In this document: one piece after another, positions 29,601 through 40,898 of the stretch
Layout of the letters: every line of letters begins with the position of its first letter
Numbering within the stretch: position 1 is the first letter of the stretch
Assembly: GCA_949710005.1 (NCBI GenBank)
Contig: OX453281.1
Coordinates: 25,877,339-25,941,338 of the forward strand
Origin: Ricordea florida
Taxonomy: Eukaryota; Cnidaria; Anthozoa; Corallimorpharia; Ricordeidae
Direction of reading: 5' to 3'
Length of the DNA: 64,000 nt
Notes under the pieces: generated by a model
The model's input: only the letters and a program-made list of their open reading frames with translations
Database searches by the model: none
What the model was told of the DNA's origin: nothing
Program-made: the position numbers and the translations under genes

Positions 29601-31679
29601 TTGCTTAACAGTGTGTTGAGAAGTTACGTTTTGATCTCTGATGGGGAAAGACACGCTAATGAGAATTGCTATTTGGACCTTGGGAATGGAAGGGTCAAGT
29701 TTTATTAGTGGTCAGCATACAATTTCTCTTAGTTATATCAATGCCCAATATAGGCAGGTGAAGAGGTATAATCGGGTATTTATCATTCTCGGTTCTAAAC
29801 GTTTGGAACAGACAAAATTAGGAGAATTTGTATTGAACCTTTGGAGCGTAAAAGTTGCAATATCTAACTCCAAAATTGAAATGAGCAGCTGATTTATGGC
29901 CTGCAGGCATTTTTCATCATGCTCCTTTGAAATATCTCAACAAATCCCATAATTTTAAAAATTCAGTTTTTGTGATGTCATCACTTTAGTACTCTATTGC
30001 TAACATTGCGTCAATACTACAAGTATATAGTACCAATCCATACGACAAACGAAAATTCCGAAATCCAAAACCAGAACGTTTGTTGAATGGTTAGGGAGCA
30101 TTCATTTTTTTGGAGGAAGGGGGGGGGGGGTGTACGGGCCAGAGAAATTCAGGGAAGGGTCGTTAACTTTTTACATGCTCGAAAAGGGAGGGTCAGCATA
30201 AATTACACACAACATAGAGGTGGTCACTTCTTTTTCTTTTTACAAGGTTTTGTCAGTAGGCAGGGGGTGGGTCAATATAAATTTAACTACTTCTCGGGGT
30301 AGAGTCACATTTTTTAACAAAAAATATATAGGGAGATCTGGGAGATTTTACATTTATACTCATAGTGATTTCTCCCGGCCTACCACCCCTTCCTTCTAAA
30401 AAATGAATGCACCTCCAGTGCCCTCTGTTTTTTGTTATCTGCCATGTTGTTGTTAAGGCCCTTGACATCTTTTCTCATTTTGCTTTGCAGGTTGCAGTTC
30501 CGTATGCCACACAGTCAGGCCGCCATGGTGGTAGCCCTTCGCCAAATTCTTGATGTGCTTTTGATTCGCACTGCTACCAGCCCAGAAAGCATTATTGAAC
30601 CTACTCACACAGATGAGAGAATATTTAATGTGATCAAGTCCCTTATGCGAGCAAACGCTGGCAGTTTTGTCGCAGGCGGCAGCGCAAGCCAAGCACGCCC
30701 TCTTATTCCTGGGTAAGTAGGGACATTGCTTTGCTCTCCGTCTATACCCCTGTAGGTGCGAAATAACAGTCTTTACTAACTATGCACTGACGAGTTGGAA
30801 AATGTTAACGCTGCAATGGTGAAAGGGGATGAGAAAACCTTTACTACAATAGATTACTATCAGGTGATCACACTGCAGGGTTTGATCCACAGATGAAAAA
30901 CTTAGAACCGCGCTGTATAATATAACAAACAGTAGCACAGTACAGTACTGTTCAGTAGCTTTACAAAGAATGGTCACACTGCATGGTTTGATCCACAGAT
31001 GAAACAGTTAGAACCACACTGTATAGTAAAACAAACAGTACCACAGTACAGTACTGTTCAGTAGCTTTACAAAGAATGGTCACACTGCATGGTTTGATCC
31101 ACATATGAAAAAGTTAGAACCACACTGTATAGTAAAACAAACAGTACTACAGTACAGTACTGTTCAGTAGCTTTACAAAGAATGGTTACACTGCATGGTT
31201 TGATCCACAGATGAAAAACTTAGAACCGCACTGTATAATATAACAAACATTACCACAGTACAGTACTGTTCAGTAGCTTTACAAAGAATGGTCACACTGC
31301 ATGGTTTGATCCACAGATGAAAAAGTTAGAACCACAATGTATAGTAAAACAAACAGTACCACAGTACAGTACTGTTCAGTAGCTTTACAAAGAATGGTCA
31401 CACTGCATGGTTTGATCCACAGATGAAAAAGTTAGAACCACACTGTATAGTCAACCATCTATCCTCATACACAGACTTGCAGTCATACGTGTTTTATCTT
31501 TCAACAGACACAGAGGAGGGCGTGGTGGACCCCCAGCCAGACGTGGTTACCAAGGTCCTAGACATTACCAAGGAGGATTTCGTGGTGGGCCACGTGGTGG
31601 TGGTGGTGGTGGATTTAGAGGGCGACCCTTTCGGGGTGGTTTTAGAGGAAGTAGGGGGTTCTATGGTGGACAGTACTAA
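14002..31679 (+). CDS. DHX9: DHX9 (ATP-dependent RNA helicase A), 3' 19 exons
   Basis: Nuclear DEIH-box RNA/DNA helicase of the DHX9/Maleless family. Exons: 14002-14143, 15789-15871, 16787-16943, 18369-18466, 19117-19215, 20078-20192, 20891-20985, 21205-21278, 21551-21703, 22024-22184, 23049-23160, 24025-24192, 25303-25390, 25989-26031, 26172-26227, 28105-28272, 29344-29459, 30491-30712, 31508-31679. All junctions are GT-AG and phases agree, giving 773 residues and a stop. Seen in order: motif Ia ([13 protein letters not shown]), DEIH ([12 protein letters not shown]), SAT (VLMSATID), motif V ([11 protein letters not shown]), motif VI ([12 protein letters not shown]), helicase-associated domain ([23 protein letters not shown]), OB-fold region ([18 protein letters not shown]), and an RGG-rich end finishing GGQY. 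The N-terminal dsRNA-binding domains and Walker A exon are missing to the left. The last two exons occur again at 39710-40898 through an assembly duplication. Confidence 0.95.
14311..14438. repeat. Fold-back element in DHX9 intron
   Basis: Left arm around 14311-14352 (from TTATATTTGGCATAAATACC) is matched inverted at about 14393-14436. Related fragments follow at 14755-14805. A MITE-like non-autonomous element is inferred. Just downstream (14860-15190) are several AGCGACCTCC-type fragments of another dispersed repeat. Confidence 0.55.
17331..17447. repeat. MITE-like element with perfect 21-bp inverted ends
   Basis: 17331-17351 is the exact reverse complement of 17427-17447, and the interior (GGCGCATCAAAGGA and TCCTTTGATG) is also palindromic. 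A related, diverged copy lies at about 60068-60206 upstream of the dioxygenase gene. Confidence 0.7.
17545..18170 (+). pseudogene. 5'-truncated LINE fragment (reverse transcriptase C-terminus, 3' tail)
   Basis: The frame around 17590-17990 encodes the usual end of CR1/jockey-type LINE polyproteins: [13 protein letters not shown], then [14 protein letters not shown] and AQLWNSL. A TGA at 17894-17896 breaks it; the frame continues afterwards with [23 protein letters not shown] (18139) and a 3' tail of TTAC repeats (18150-18170) mark the end. It lies in a DHX9 intron in sense orientation and is dead. Confidence 0.75.
18528..18785 (+). repeat. Dispersed MITE-like repeat, copy A
   Basis: About 250 bases from ATAAATACTCAGGTTATTATAC to the GCCTCAGGCTCAGTGATTA region, ending in a CCGATAATCA palindrome. 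The same sequence lies in reverse orientation at 27850-28088 in another DHX9 intron. No coding capacity. Confidence 0.65.
19526..19735 (+). repeat. tRNA-derived SINE
   Basis: The head looks like a tRNA: box A-like TGGCGCTGTGG at about 19533-19543 and box B-like GGTTTGATTCC at 19575-19585, the normal 30-45 bases apart. Box B has T where the fifth base is usually C. A conserved body (CTCCGAGAGGTTTTTCTCCG) follows, then a 3' tail of TTTGATT repeats to about 19735. It lies in a DHX9 intron. The tail and missing acceptor structure argue against a real tRNA gene. Confidence 0.75.
20994..21150 (+). repeat. 106-bp minisatellite unit, DHX9 intron copies
   Basis: Two partial units of the CACAGTACAGTACTGTTCAG family begin nine bases after an exon donor (20985). 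Single or paired units recur at 23642-23755 and 25040-25280. All have the same orientation as DHX9 transcription. Confidence 0.7.
21761..22083 (+). repeat. Triplicated 110-bp segment with a DHX9 splice acceptor and exon start
   Basis: CCAGCCATATGAGATAAATC starts at 21761, 21871 and 21981. Each unit has a T-rich tract, an AG acceptor (exon starts 21804, 21914, 22024) and the coding bases for [18 protein letters not shown]. Only the third continues into the full exon (22024-22184). Units 1 and 2 run into the next unit and reach an in-frame TGA soon after, so they are pseudo-exons. Units 2 and 3 are nearly identical; unit 1 has Val for Ala and Ser for Pro. Confidence 0.9.
22278..22413. repeat. 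Fold-back MITE-like element
   Basis: About 45-base arms (CAACTGTGCACCTACCCCTC on the left, its reverse complement near 22375-22395 on the right) enclose an AT-rich centre. Ends resemble TTAATGTAAG. Lies in a DHX9 intron. Confidence 0.65.
24240..24760. repeat. Region with two strong hairpins, DHX9 intron
   Basis: 24271-24304 folds as CATGACGTACGGACC against GGTCCATACGTCATG. 24691-24752 folds with 25-base arms (CCCTCGAGTGCTGATGTTTC and reverse complement). Both look like non-autonomous element ends. No gene is seen here apart from the neighbouring DHX9 exon. Confidence 0.5.
26451..27072. repeat. Fold-back element with internally doubled hairpin, copy A
   Basis: A hairpin of GGATATTGGCTAAG...GCCATTATCCAGCC type, centred on the GACCGAGACGAAGTCGAGGTC palindrome, occurs twice in tandem (about 26488-26590 and 26603-26706). 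The following 360 bases to CGGAGCTAGTCATATAATAA at 27050-27070 match 56901-57257. A diverged copy lies at about 28990-29310. Confidence 0.7.
27850..28088 (-). repeat. Dispersed MITE-like repeat, copy B (inverted)
   Basis: Reverse complement of the repeat at 18528-18785, including GCCTGAGGCGAATAATTG and AACCAATCAGAGCGCGCGAT. It ends 17 bases before the acceptor of a DHX9 exon (28105), so part of the splice region borders the element. Confidence 0.65.
30091..30416. repeat. Fold-back element of the AGGGACCRTTCATTTTTT type
   Basis: AGGGAGCATTCATTTTTT on the left pairs with AAAAAATGAATGCACCTCC on the right, with G- and C-rich subterminal arms. Lies just before a DHX9 acceptor (30490). Same superfamily as 49631-49806 and 59507-60043. 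Duplicate at 39310-39635. Confidence 0.6.
30864..31454 (+). repeat. 106-bp tandem minisatellite in the last DHX9 intron
   Basis: Five units with exact 106-base spacing; TACAGTACTG begins at 30941, 31047, 31153, 31259 and 31365. Each has the palindrome ACAGTACTGT and the text GGTTTGATCCACAGATGAAA. The array ends about 50 bases before the last exon. Duplicate at 40083-40673. Confidence 0.9.
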
Positions 31680-34058
31680 CACCGTACTGCCACGACCCAC
31701 TAGCGCAGGTCGATCCCGTTTCCTCAGCTTGAATTCCTTCCGGCCAGCAGGAATAAAAAAAATGGACGTCAAGTGAACGTCGTAAGTTTTACGGAAACTC
31801 TACAGTTGTGGGCCGTAGTAAGGCGTGTCGCTACATTTCGCGCTTAATAAGAATCTGTCTTAAAAAAAGTAAATTCGTTGGACGAACAGAAAGCACCTCG
31901 GATAGCAATATATCAGCGATCTCTTTGATCGTGATGACTGCACTGAATTAACAGAATGTAGTCATTATCATATCTTCGATGCCTTAATAAACTCGTTTTA
32001 CACCGATCAGTTTACCGATGTCATTTTCCATTGGCGCACACGTTAGCTTGGTCCCATGCCTAATCAACGGTCACCATGTCTTCCCCACGCCACCCAGATC
32101 AACTTAAGAATTCACTCAGTCTTATGCACCTATCAATGTAAACCCCGTTGGGGGGGGGGGGGAGGGAGTGCGGGCAAGGGGTGGGGATTTGACCGAGAAG
32201 CAAAAATTCTGGTCAATTTCCCAAGGGTGGGGCAGCATATGTTCATCAAATGTAGTCAAAATCCCCACCCAGGGGCAAAATAACAAATATTAAAAGACAA
32301 GCTATAAACAAACCTTTAACAACTTGTGACTTAAACTTGAAGTATGAAGATAAATATCGTTAAAAAAAACTCACCTTCTCCCGAAACCCACGCCATTCCA
32401 AAGACAAGAAAGACGATGCCAGGTAGCCACGGTTTGTCTTGGCCCCAGTCTCTCTGCCGAACAAATCAAATGTCCCGACCCCCGAGCAAAAGTGCACGAT
32501 CAAATCTCCCACTGGGGAGATGGATTCCTTGATCAAATCCCCACCCCTTGCCCGCACTCCCCCCCCCCCCCACGGGGTTTACATTGATAGGTGCATTACG
32601 TTTCATAGGCCATTTTTACGAGAGCACATGGTGCCATCAACCCGCGGGGGACAATGGGTACAAAACGTTTTTTTGCAGTGAAAATTGTTCCGCTAACCAT
32701 GGGCTCCTGCGCCAACATAAAGCTCCCAACACAGTATGGCCTCCAAAACAAACGCATTCCTACAAATTACCAGCACCAAGTATACGAAAGAGTTTATTTA
32801 TTCTGTTTATAAGGGCTCACTTGTCTCCCACATGAAATCCTTAATCACCCTGCTTTAACTGGACCGGTGATATGTAATGCGCTTTTCTCGTTCAATTTGT
32901 GATTTACTTGCACGAGTTTTTCAAAAATCTCAAATTGCACGGGCAGCTTCGGCAAGTGCAAATTGAGATTTCTGATAAATAAATGACAAATTGAACGAAA
33001 AAAGCGTATAATTTCTTGTTCACTTTTTGCACTGGTATTACACCTTTTGCACTGTCATTACACTGGAACTGCACTGCTCTTGACCAATCACAATCTAGTA
33101 ATTTTTTCATGTATATTAAAAAATTTAACAGGAGCAGGGCTTCCCCGGAGTCCTACGTACGTACACTCACCGTTAATTCACCAGTGTCCAACTTCGTGGG
33201 TGCAGTCGCGAAAATTAACGGACACAAGTTACAAAGTGGATTTCACTGTCGTATAAGTACTCAAAAATTATAACCTTTAGCTACAATCCTGGAATATCAA
33301 AACAAAGTGGACCTCGAAAATGGCTAGTTTTAGATTAATCCCGGCTTTTGGTTTGTTTCTAATCTTAATAAGTTAGTTATATTTTTACAATGGAAAGGTA
33401 GCGAATCCCTTATACACCACACACGTCCTCAAAATAATGTTGCAAGAAACCTTCAAACGTCACCGTTATTGGCCCGTTGTCACTAAATGAAAACTTATTT
33501 TCATTCATTTTGTTTTCGTCTTCAACATCTAGGATACTGTGTAATAATAACTTCACTAACAGCAATAAACTCCTGTAGTGTGCACAAGGTACGATGAAGC
33601 CTCGTTGAAATATAACACTTTTTTAAGATTCTTAGAAAACGACGCTGGCCACGCAGACAAATGCAGCTACTAAGAGACAGTTGACACTGGATATTCTTCG
33701 TTGTTTTCTTGTTTTGTTCTTTTTTTTTTCTTGATGAGTAACGCAAGGTGAGAATAACGCAAGCTAAGAGCTGAGTAGACAATAGGTAAGAGACTTGGAC
33801 TTTCTCTCCTACTTTGTGTAAGAACAAAGGTGATTGCGCATGGCTTCAACATTACGGCGTAAATTAATCAGTAATGTGGCATTCACTGTACAGCTCAGTT
33901 TTGGGTCACCTGTGTATGGTTCCCCGAACGTCTATGGCTGATGGACAAAATACAACTGTTTAGTTGAGCAATGCGTAGAAATTCTACGATATTGCAATAT
34001 CGACTAACGATGAAGAAGTACAAACTGCGCCAGAGGTTTTGCGATTTCGTCGCCATTT
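31680..34058. other. Intergenic region between convergent DHX9 and CDC73 (copy 1)
   Basis: AATAAA occurs at about 31752 and 31986 after the DHX9 stop and may serve its polyadenylation. 32128-32600 is a large fold-back element. The rest is AT-rich with no convincing frame. The same region recurs at 40899-43278. Confidence 0.6.
32128..32600. repeat. Large fold-back element with poly-G/poly-C arms
   Basis: TGCACCTATCAATGTAAACC on the left is mirrored by GGTTTACATTGATAGGTGCA on the right (about 32580-32599). The arms continue through a 13-base G or C run and GGGCAAGGGGTGGGGATTTGA. Its poly-C run holds the single difference between the two 9-kb copies. Duplicate at 41347-41820. Confidence 0.7.
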
Positions 34059-34169
34059 TCAGAAACGAAGATGAGGCTTCGTCTTTGTCATGAATCTGTT
34101 AAAAGAAATATAACAAAGCATGTTATAAAAGTGGATAGGTTAGTCTGTTACTATGTACTTCTTAGGACG

Positions 34170-34655
34170 TAAGATAATGATAACGATAACGACAGTTATG
34201 ATGATGACGATAATAATAACGATTACAATAATAACAATAATGATAACAACAACAACAATAATAATAACAATAATAACAACAATAACAACAATAATAATAA
34301 CAACAATAACAACAATAATAAGAACAACAATAACAACAACAACAATAAGAAGAACAACAATAACAACAACAACAATAATAACAACAACAACAGCAACAAC
34401 AATAATAATAACAATAACAACAACAATAATAAGAACAACAACAATAACAATAACAACAGCAAAAACAATAATAATAATAATAATAACAACAATAATAACA
34501 ATAATAAGAACAACAACAACAACAACAATAACAACAATAACAACAACAATAATAACAACAACAATAACAACAACAATAATAACAACAACAACAGCAACAA
34601 TAATAATAATGATAACAACAACAATAATAATAACAACGATTACGATAATGATAAT
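34170..34655. repeat. Imperfect AAC/AAT microsatellite, about 480 bp
   Basis: Almost pure trinucleotide AAC/AAT mixture with rare ACG, ACT and AAG units, between the CDC73 last exon and exon 19 (copy 1). It generates long meaningless Ile/Val, Leu and Thr/Ile frames on both strands. Duplicate at 43390-43875 with the same length. Confidence 0.95.
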
Positions 34656-35514
34656 TTTTGATAATAATAGAAGGGGGTTAGTTTCCAAAGAGGCCGGTGC
34701 TGCATGGATAGAAAATTGAGACACCAACAAATAACTGAGCTTATCAAGCGAGTTTATAACGTAAACGGTACCACCGTATGATCAAATAGAAGCTGACGGT
34801 TCAAACGTCGGTCTTTCGTCAGAGCGACTACACACAATATGTCTTATAGATAAACCAAAACCTCTATACCACTGCAAAGGAGTGCATAGAGCGTAACAGT
34901 AGGACCCAAGCAATGCAAAATCATAGCAATCACGTAAGTACTTCCAAAGTGAACTGAAAAAAACCTTCAAAAGCAACAACGTACTGTCAAATGACAACAC
35001 GGAAATACAAACTGAATGCGGCAAACTGCCGTTGGTACGTACTTATCGAGGATTTCCCAGAACTTGATGATGGACACTTTATCCAGATGTCGTTTATTGC
35101 GGCTGATCTGAAATTATATACAATGTAAAAGAAGAGCACAGTTGACTGAAAATTCAAATCATTTGTTTTGAGAGCAAACGCATGTGTTAACTGAAAAAAA
35201 TGTGTTTTAGCAAGATCGCTACTTCTGGTTCTTGACAAAAATCTCGCAGTTGCCTCTACATTTGCTTTGATTGTTATTTCAGTGGAGGAATTTTTAGCAC
35301 TAAATCTGCTTACAGTAAGGATTTGTACATCCCACTTTTGTACATTAGGGTCCGTTTTCATTTCATCGTACTTGAGGTAGAAACCCTTGGCTGCAAAGCA
35401 ACAACAAAATCAATTCAAAGACTGCAACATTTGGTTACGTTATCAGCAGGTGAAAAGGTGGTTTTGACGGATTCATTTGCGGATTACACCATGCACCATA
35501 AGGATTGTCTGGAA

Positions 35515-36795
35515 AGTTACTGAACAGTACTGTACCGTGGTACTGTTTGTTTTAATATACAGTGTGGTTCTGACTTTCATCTGTGGATCAAACCATGCAG
35601 TGTGACCATTCTTTGTAAAGCTACTGAACAGTACTGTACTGTAGTACTGTTTGTTTTACTATACAGTGTGGTTCTGACATTTTCATCTGTGGGTCAAACC
35701 ATGCAGTGTGACCATTCTTTGGAAAGTTACTGAACAGCACTGTACTGTGATACTGTTTGTTTTAATATACAGTGTGGTTCTGACTTTCATCTGTGGATCA
35801 AACCATGCAGTGTGACCATTCTTTGTAAAGCTACTGAACAGTACTGTACTGTAGTACTGTTTGTTTTACTATACAGTGTGGTTCTAACATTTTCATCTGT
35901 GGATCAAACCATGCAGTGTGACCATTCTTTGCAAAGTTACTGAACAGCACTGTACTGTAATACTGTTTGTTTTAATATACAGTGTGGTTCTAACATTTTC
36001 ATCTGTGGATCAAACCATGCTGTGTGATCATTCTTTGTAAAGTTACTGAACAGCACTGTACTGTGGCACTGTTTGTGTTACTATACAGCGTCCTCCTAAC
36101 TTTTTCATCTGTGGAACAATCCATGCAGTGCAACTATATTTTGCAAAGCTACTAAACAGTACTGTACTGTGGTACTGTTTGTGTTACTATACAGCGTCCT
36201 CCTAACTTTTTCATCTGTGGAACAATCCATGCAGTGTGACCATTCTTTGTAAAGCTACTGAACAGCACTGTACTGTGGTACTGTTTGTTTTACTATACAG
36301 TGTGGTTCTAACATTTTCATCTGTGGGTCAAACCATGCAGTGTGACCATTCTTTGGAAAGTTACTGAACAGCACTGTACTGTGGTACTGTTTGTGTTACT
36401 ATACAGCGTCCTCCTCACTTTTTCATCTGTGGAACAATCCATGCAGTGCAACTATATTTTGCAAAGCTACTGAACAGCACTGTACTGTGGTACTGTTTGT
36501 GTTACTATACAGCGTCCTCCTAACTTTTTCATCTGTGGAATAATCCATGCAATGCAACTATATTTTGCAAAGCTACTAAACAGTACTGTACTGTGGTACT
36601 GTTTGTTTTACTATACAGCGTCCTCGTAAGTTTTTCATCTGTGGATCAAACCATGCAGTGTGACCATTCTTTGTAAAGCTACTGAACAGCACTGTACTGT
36701 GGTACTGTTTGTGTTACCATACAGCGTCCTCCTAACTTTTTCCTCCGTGGAACAATCCATGCAGTGCGACTATATTTTGCAAAGCTACTAAACAG
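35515..36795 (-). repeat. 106-bp minisatellite array in the CDC73 intron (copy 1)
   Basis: About twelve units of roughly 104-108 bases, reverse complement of the DHX9 array, with two sub-types: one with GTGTGGTTCTAACATTTTC, one with GCGTCCTCCTAACTTTTTC. The array touches the donor of CDC73 exon 17 (36803). Oriented the same way as CDC73 transcription. Duplicate at 44735-46015. Confidence 0.88.
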
Positions 36796-37261
36796 TACGT
36801 ACTCTTTGTGAAAATGTCGACAGGTGAACCATCAGGCAGAAGCCAGGGCCAACCTTTGAACTGCCAGGCCGGGCCTTGAACGAATACCGCCACTACACGG
36901 TTCCTAGAAGGCAACAAAGAAAAGCAATTTATATAAAAAAGTAGGAAAGTTTGCACCATTCAATAAGTGAGAGATCAACACAGTTATGCACGCAACTTAC
37001 GCAGTTGCGAAGATAAGACCTGAAAACATTCAGGGTTGAACCGGATTCGACGTCACGACCTTGTGACACCTGTGCAATGGTTTGACCAAGTGAACTATCA
37101 ATCCAACTGGGAACTGGTCATTTGCGAGTTCGTAATATGTTTGTAAAAGTAAAGGATTACTCAGTGTCAACCAATCAGAGAGGTGAATTCCTAAAGTCGT
37201 CACCACGTAGTAATATATCGAACGGGATAAACATTGACCTAACTTTAGACCACATGCTTTT

Positions 37262-37280
37262 GTATTATTATTACTATTAC

Positions 37281-37332
<52 letters not shown>

Positions 37333-38410
37333 ATTTTTTTCTGGGCCATCTTGCTACACTCACAAATTAGGTGATTTACTGTCTCTTCCTTTCTTCTCAA
37401 TTTTTGCCTTTGCCGCATTAGTTCTGAGTGCCTGATTTTGAGCCGCCATGACAAGCCCCTTTGTTTCCTTCTTTAGATCTCCTTTCTTTGTCCAGTCCTA
37501 TAACCCGCCATCCCTTATTTGCACTGTGTGCCGCAATAGCTGGCCATATAGGGGTTTAGTTCTCCACTTCTCAATCTTCTGTGGCGTTTTCTCTTTTAAT
37601 CTGTTTCGGGTCTTCCACATGATCTTCTTTAGGACTCCCTCGTGTAACGCTGTTTTGAGCAATAGTTCTTCATTGCTCTGGATATAATATGCTAGCCCCA
37701 TCTGTTCTTCTTGTACACACACCTCCACGCTAATCAGGCCCCCGCCAGCGAAACGTCTTGGCAAATATATGCGCTCAACATCTGCTCTTGAGTAGAGCAT
37801 TCCACAGATACTCCAGTGCTTCACTGTCTTTCTGTCCATTTCTTTAAATTCGCCCTTCCTCCAATTCACTATTCCAGCTCCATATCTCACTAGTGACAGT
37901 GCTCAAGAGTTTATTGCTAGGATAATATTCTTTCCATTGAGCTTTGATTTCAATATTTTATTTTCTTCACTCTCCAGAAGTACTCCTTTGTAACATTTCT
38001 GTTTATGTGCTCACGTAAAAGATCGTCATATTCCAATATACAAGATACTTTTAGCCCTCTTCTTTAACTGCTTTCATTTACCGATCATCTGGAAGTAGGA
38101 TGCCTTCACTTCTCTGAACCTTTCCTCTCTTCAAGATAAGTATACCACATTTCGTCAACCAAAACTCAATGCGTACATCATCGCTGAAAGTACGCACTGT
38201 GTTGACCAATGAATCCAGTTCACGTTCATCCTTCCCATACAGCTTCAAGTCGTCCATGAACAGTAGATTGTTGATTCATCTCCCCTCTTCGTCTAACTTG
38301 TACTGTCCTTTCGCAATTCGTAGGATTATGGATAAAGATATTAAGCATGTAACAAACAGCAATGGTGATAAACCGTCACGCTGAAAAATTATTAACTATT
38401 ATTAACATTA

Positions 38411-38474
<64 letters not shown>
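37262..38474 (-). pseudogene. Dead LINE reverse transcriptase fragment between two TTA microsatellites (copy 1)
   Basis: On the - strand, 38390 to 37448 encodes pieces of a non-LTR retrotransposon [13 protein letters not shown], a catalytic-box variant [11 protein letters not shown], and near the end [19 protein letters not shown] and [21 protein letters not shown]. Several stops and frame changes break it. Pure TTA repeats lie on both sides (37262-37327 and 38385-38474). It sits in CDC73 intron 16. Duplicate at 46482-47694. Confidence 0.75.
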
Positions 38475-38477
<3 letters not shown>

Positions 38478-38800
38478 GCATCACTCACCAGTCATTAGGT
38501 TGGAGGCGTGACGGGTTGTCAATCACTCTGTACGGTACAGTGACCGTGTTGGGTGTAGTTCCTAGTGGAGCCTGGGTCTGGTGGATTTCCTTTCTTCGTT
38601 GAATGAGTACCTCATTTTCTCGCCGCACACCTTGAGCTTTTTTCTCGTCAGAACTTAAGAATCTAAATAGAGAGATAGAGGATATCACACGGTGGTGAGA
38701 AAACGTGAATTTTGTGTTCTCGTGGCAAGAACATAAAATTCATATCTTCCAACCAACGTGAAATCGTCTTTGTATTACACAGACAGAAACACATTAAGAC

Positions 38801-39000
38801 NNNNNNNNNNNNNNNNNNNNNNNNNNNNNNNNNNNNNNNNNNNNNNNNNNNNNNNNNNNNNNNNNNNNNNNNNNNNNNNNNNNNNNNNNNNNNNNNNNNN
38901 NNNNNNNNNNNNNNNNNNNNNNNNNNNNNNNNNNNNNNNNNNNNNNNNNNNNNNNNNNNNNNNNNNNNNNNNNNNNNNNNNNNNNNNNNNNNNNNNNNNN
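38801..39000. other. Assembly gap, 200 N
   Basis: Exactly 200 unknown bases, a common fixed-size placeholder. The left contig end lies inside a dispersed repeat (38700-38800, compare 13307-13560), a typical place for an assembly break. Confidence 0.98.
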
Positions 39001-39709
39001 ATCATTCTCGGTTCTAAACGTTTGGAACAGACAAAATTAGGAGAATTTGTATTGAACCTTTGGAGCGTAAAAGTTGCAATATCTAACTCCAAAATTGAAA
39101 TGAGCAGCTGATTTATGGCCTGCAGGCATTTTTCATCATGCTCCTTTGAAATATCTCAACAAATCCCATAATTTTAAAAATTCAGTTTTTGTGATGTCAT
39201 CACTTTAGTACTCTATTGCTAACATTGCGTCAATACTACAAGTATATAGTACCAATCCATACGACAAACGAAAATTCCGAAATCCAAAACCAGAACGTTT
39301 GTTGAATGGTTAGGGAGCATTCATTTTTTTGGAGGAAGGGGGGGGGGGGTGTACGGGCCAGAGAAATTCAGGGAAGGGTCGTTAACTTTTTACATGCTCG
39401 AAAAGGGAGGGTCAGCATAAATTACACACAACATAGAGGTGGTCACTTCTTTTTCTTTTTACAAGGTTTTGTCAGTAGGCAGGGGGTGGGTCAATATAAA
39501 TTTAACTACTTCTCGGGGTAGAGTCACATTTTTTAACAAAAAATATATAGGGAGATCTGGGAGATTTTACATTTATACTCATAGTGATTTCTCCCGGCCT
39601 ACCACCCCTTCCTTCTAAAAAATGAATGCACCTCCAGTGCCCTCTGTTTTTTGTTATCTGCCATGTTGTTGTTAAGGCCCTTGACATCTTTTCTCATTTT
39701 GCTTTGCAG

Positions 39710-40898
39710 GTTGCAGTTCCGTATGCCACACAGTCAGGCCGCCATGGTGGTAGCCCTTCGCCAAATTCTTGATGTGCTTTTGATTCGCACTGCTACCAGC
39801 CCAGAAAGCATTATTGAACCTACTCACACAGATGAGAGAATATTTAATGTGATCAAGTCCCTTATGCGAGCAAACGCTGGCAGTTTTGTCGCAGGCGGCA
39901 GCGCAAGCCAAGCACGCCCTCTTATTCCTGGGTAAGTAGGGACATTGCTTTGCTCTCCGTCTATACCCCTGTAGGTGCGAAATAACAGTCTTTACTAACT
40001 ATGCACTGACGAGTTGGAAAATGTTAACGCTGCAATGGTGAAAGGGGATGAGAAAACCTTTACTACAATAGATTACTATCAGGTGATCACACTGCAGGGT
40101 TTGATCCACAGATGAAAAACTTAGAACCGCGCTGTATAATATAACAAACAGTAGCACAGTACAGTACTGTTCAGTAGCTTTACAAAGAATGGTCACACTG
40201 CATGGTTTGATCCACAGATGAAACAGTTAGAACCACACTGTATAGTAAAACAAACAGTACCACAGTACAGTACTGTTCAGTAGCTTTACAAAGAATGGTC
40301 ACACTGCATGGTTTGATCCACATATGAAAAAGTTAGAACCACACTGTATAGTAAAACAAACAGTACTACAGTACAGTACTGTTCAGTAGCTTTACAAAGA
40401 ATGGTTACACTGCATGGTTTGATCCACAGATGAAAAACTTAGAACCGCACTGTATAATATAACAAACATTACCACAGTACAGTACTGTTCAGTAGCTTTA
40501 CAAAGAATGGTCACACTGCATGGTTTGATCCACAGATGAAAAAGTTAGAACCACAATGTATAGTAAAACAAACAGTACCACAGTACAGTACTGTTCAGTA
40601 GCTTTACAAAGAATGGTCACACTGCATGGTTTGATCCACAGATGAAAAAGTTAGAACCACACTGTATAGTCAACCATCTATCCTCATACACAGACTTGCA
40701 GTCATACGTGTTTTATCTTTCAACAGACACAGAGGAGGGCGTGGTGGACCCCCAGCCAGACGTGGTTACCAAGGTCCTAGACATTACCAAGGAGGATTTC
40801 GTGGTGGGCCACGTGGTGGTGGTGGTGGTGGATTTAGAGGGCGACCCTTTCGGGGTGGTTTTAGAGGAAGTAGGGGGTTCTATGGTGGACAGTACTAA
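39710..40898 (+). other. DHX9: DHX9 last two exons, extra copy
   Basis: Exons 39710-39931 and 40727-40898 repeat 30491-30712 and 31508-31679 base for base, including the RGG-rich end and stop. No upstream DHX9 exons precede this copy after the gap. Best explained by unmerged contig overlap. Confidence 0.9.

Larger units (their letters stand above)
34059..38662 (-). other. CDC73: CDC73 exons 16-20, extra copy from the duplicated segment
   Basis: Exons at 38489-38662, 36803-36903, 35314-35390, 35043-35107 and 34059-34095 are base-identical to the CDC73 exons at 47709-47882, 46023-46123, 44534-44610, 44263-44327 and 43279-43315. This copy has no upstream exons because the contig ends at 38800. 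It should not be counted as a second gene. Confidence 0.9.
29782..38800. repeat. Unit 1 of a 9.02-kb duplicated segment (probable unmerged contig overlap)
   Basis: This stretch is repeated at 39001-48020. The offset is 9219 bases up to a poly-C run near 32570 and 9220 after it; the second copy has 14 C where this one has 13. I found no other difference, even in long AAC/AAT and TTA microsatellites. Unit 1 ends exactly at the N run, and unit 2 starts exactly after it. Confidence 0.93.

Noticed and set aside
31423-31776. 117-residue frame on + and 92-residue frame on - near the end of DHX9 (also 40642-40995)
   Set aside because: They are shadow frames of the RGG-rich last exon, whose true frame ends in GGQY and a stop at 31679.
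34140-34730. Long Ile/Val, Leu or Thr/Ile frames on both strands (also 43360-43950)
   Set aside because: They are translations of an AAC/AAT microsatellite.
37122-37328. Frame ending in poly-tyrosine
   Set aside because: Translation of the TTA microsatellite.
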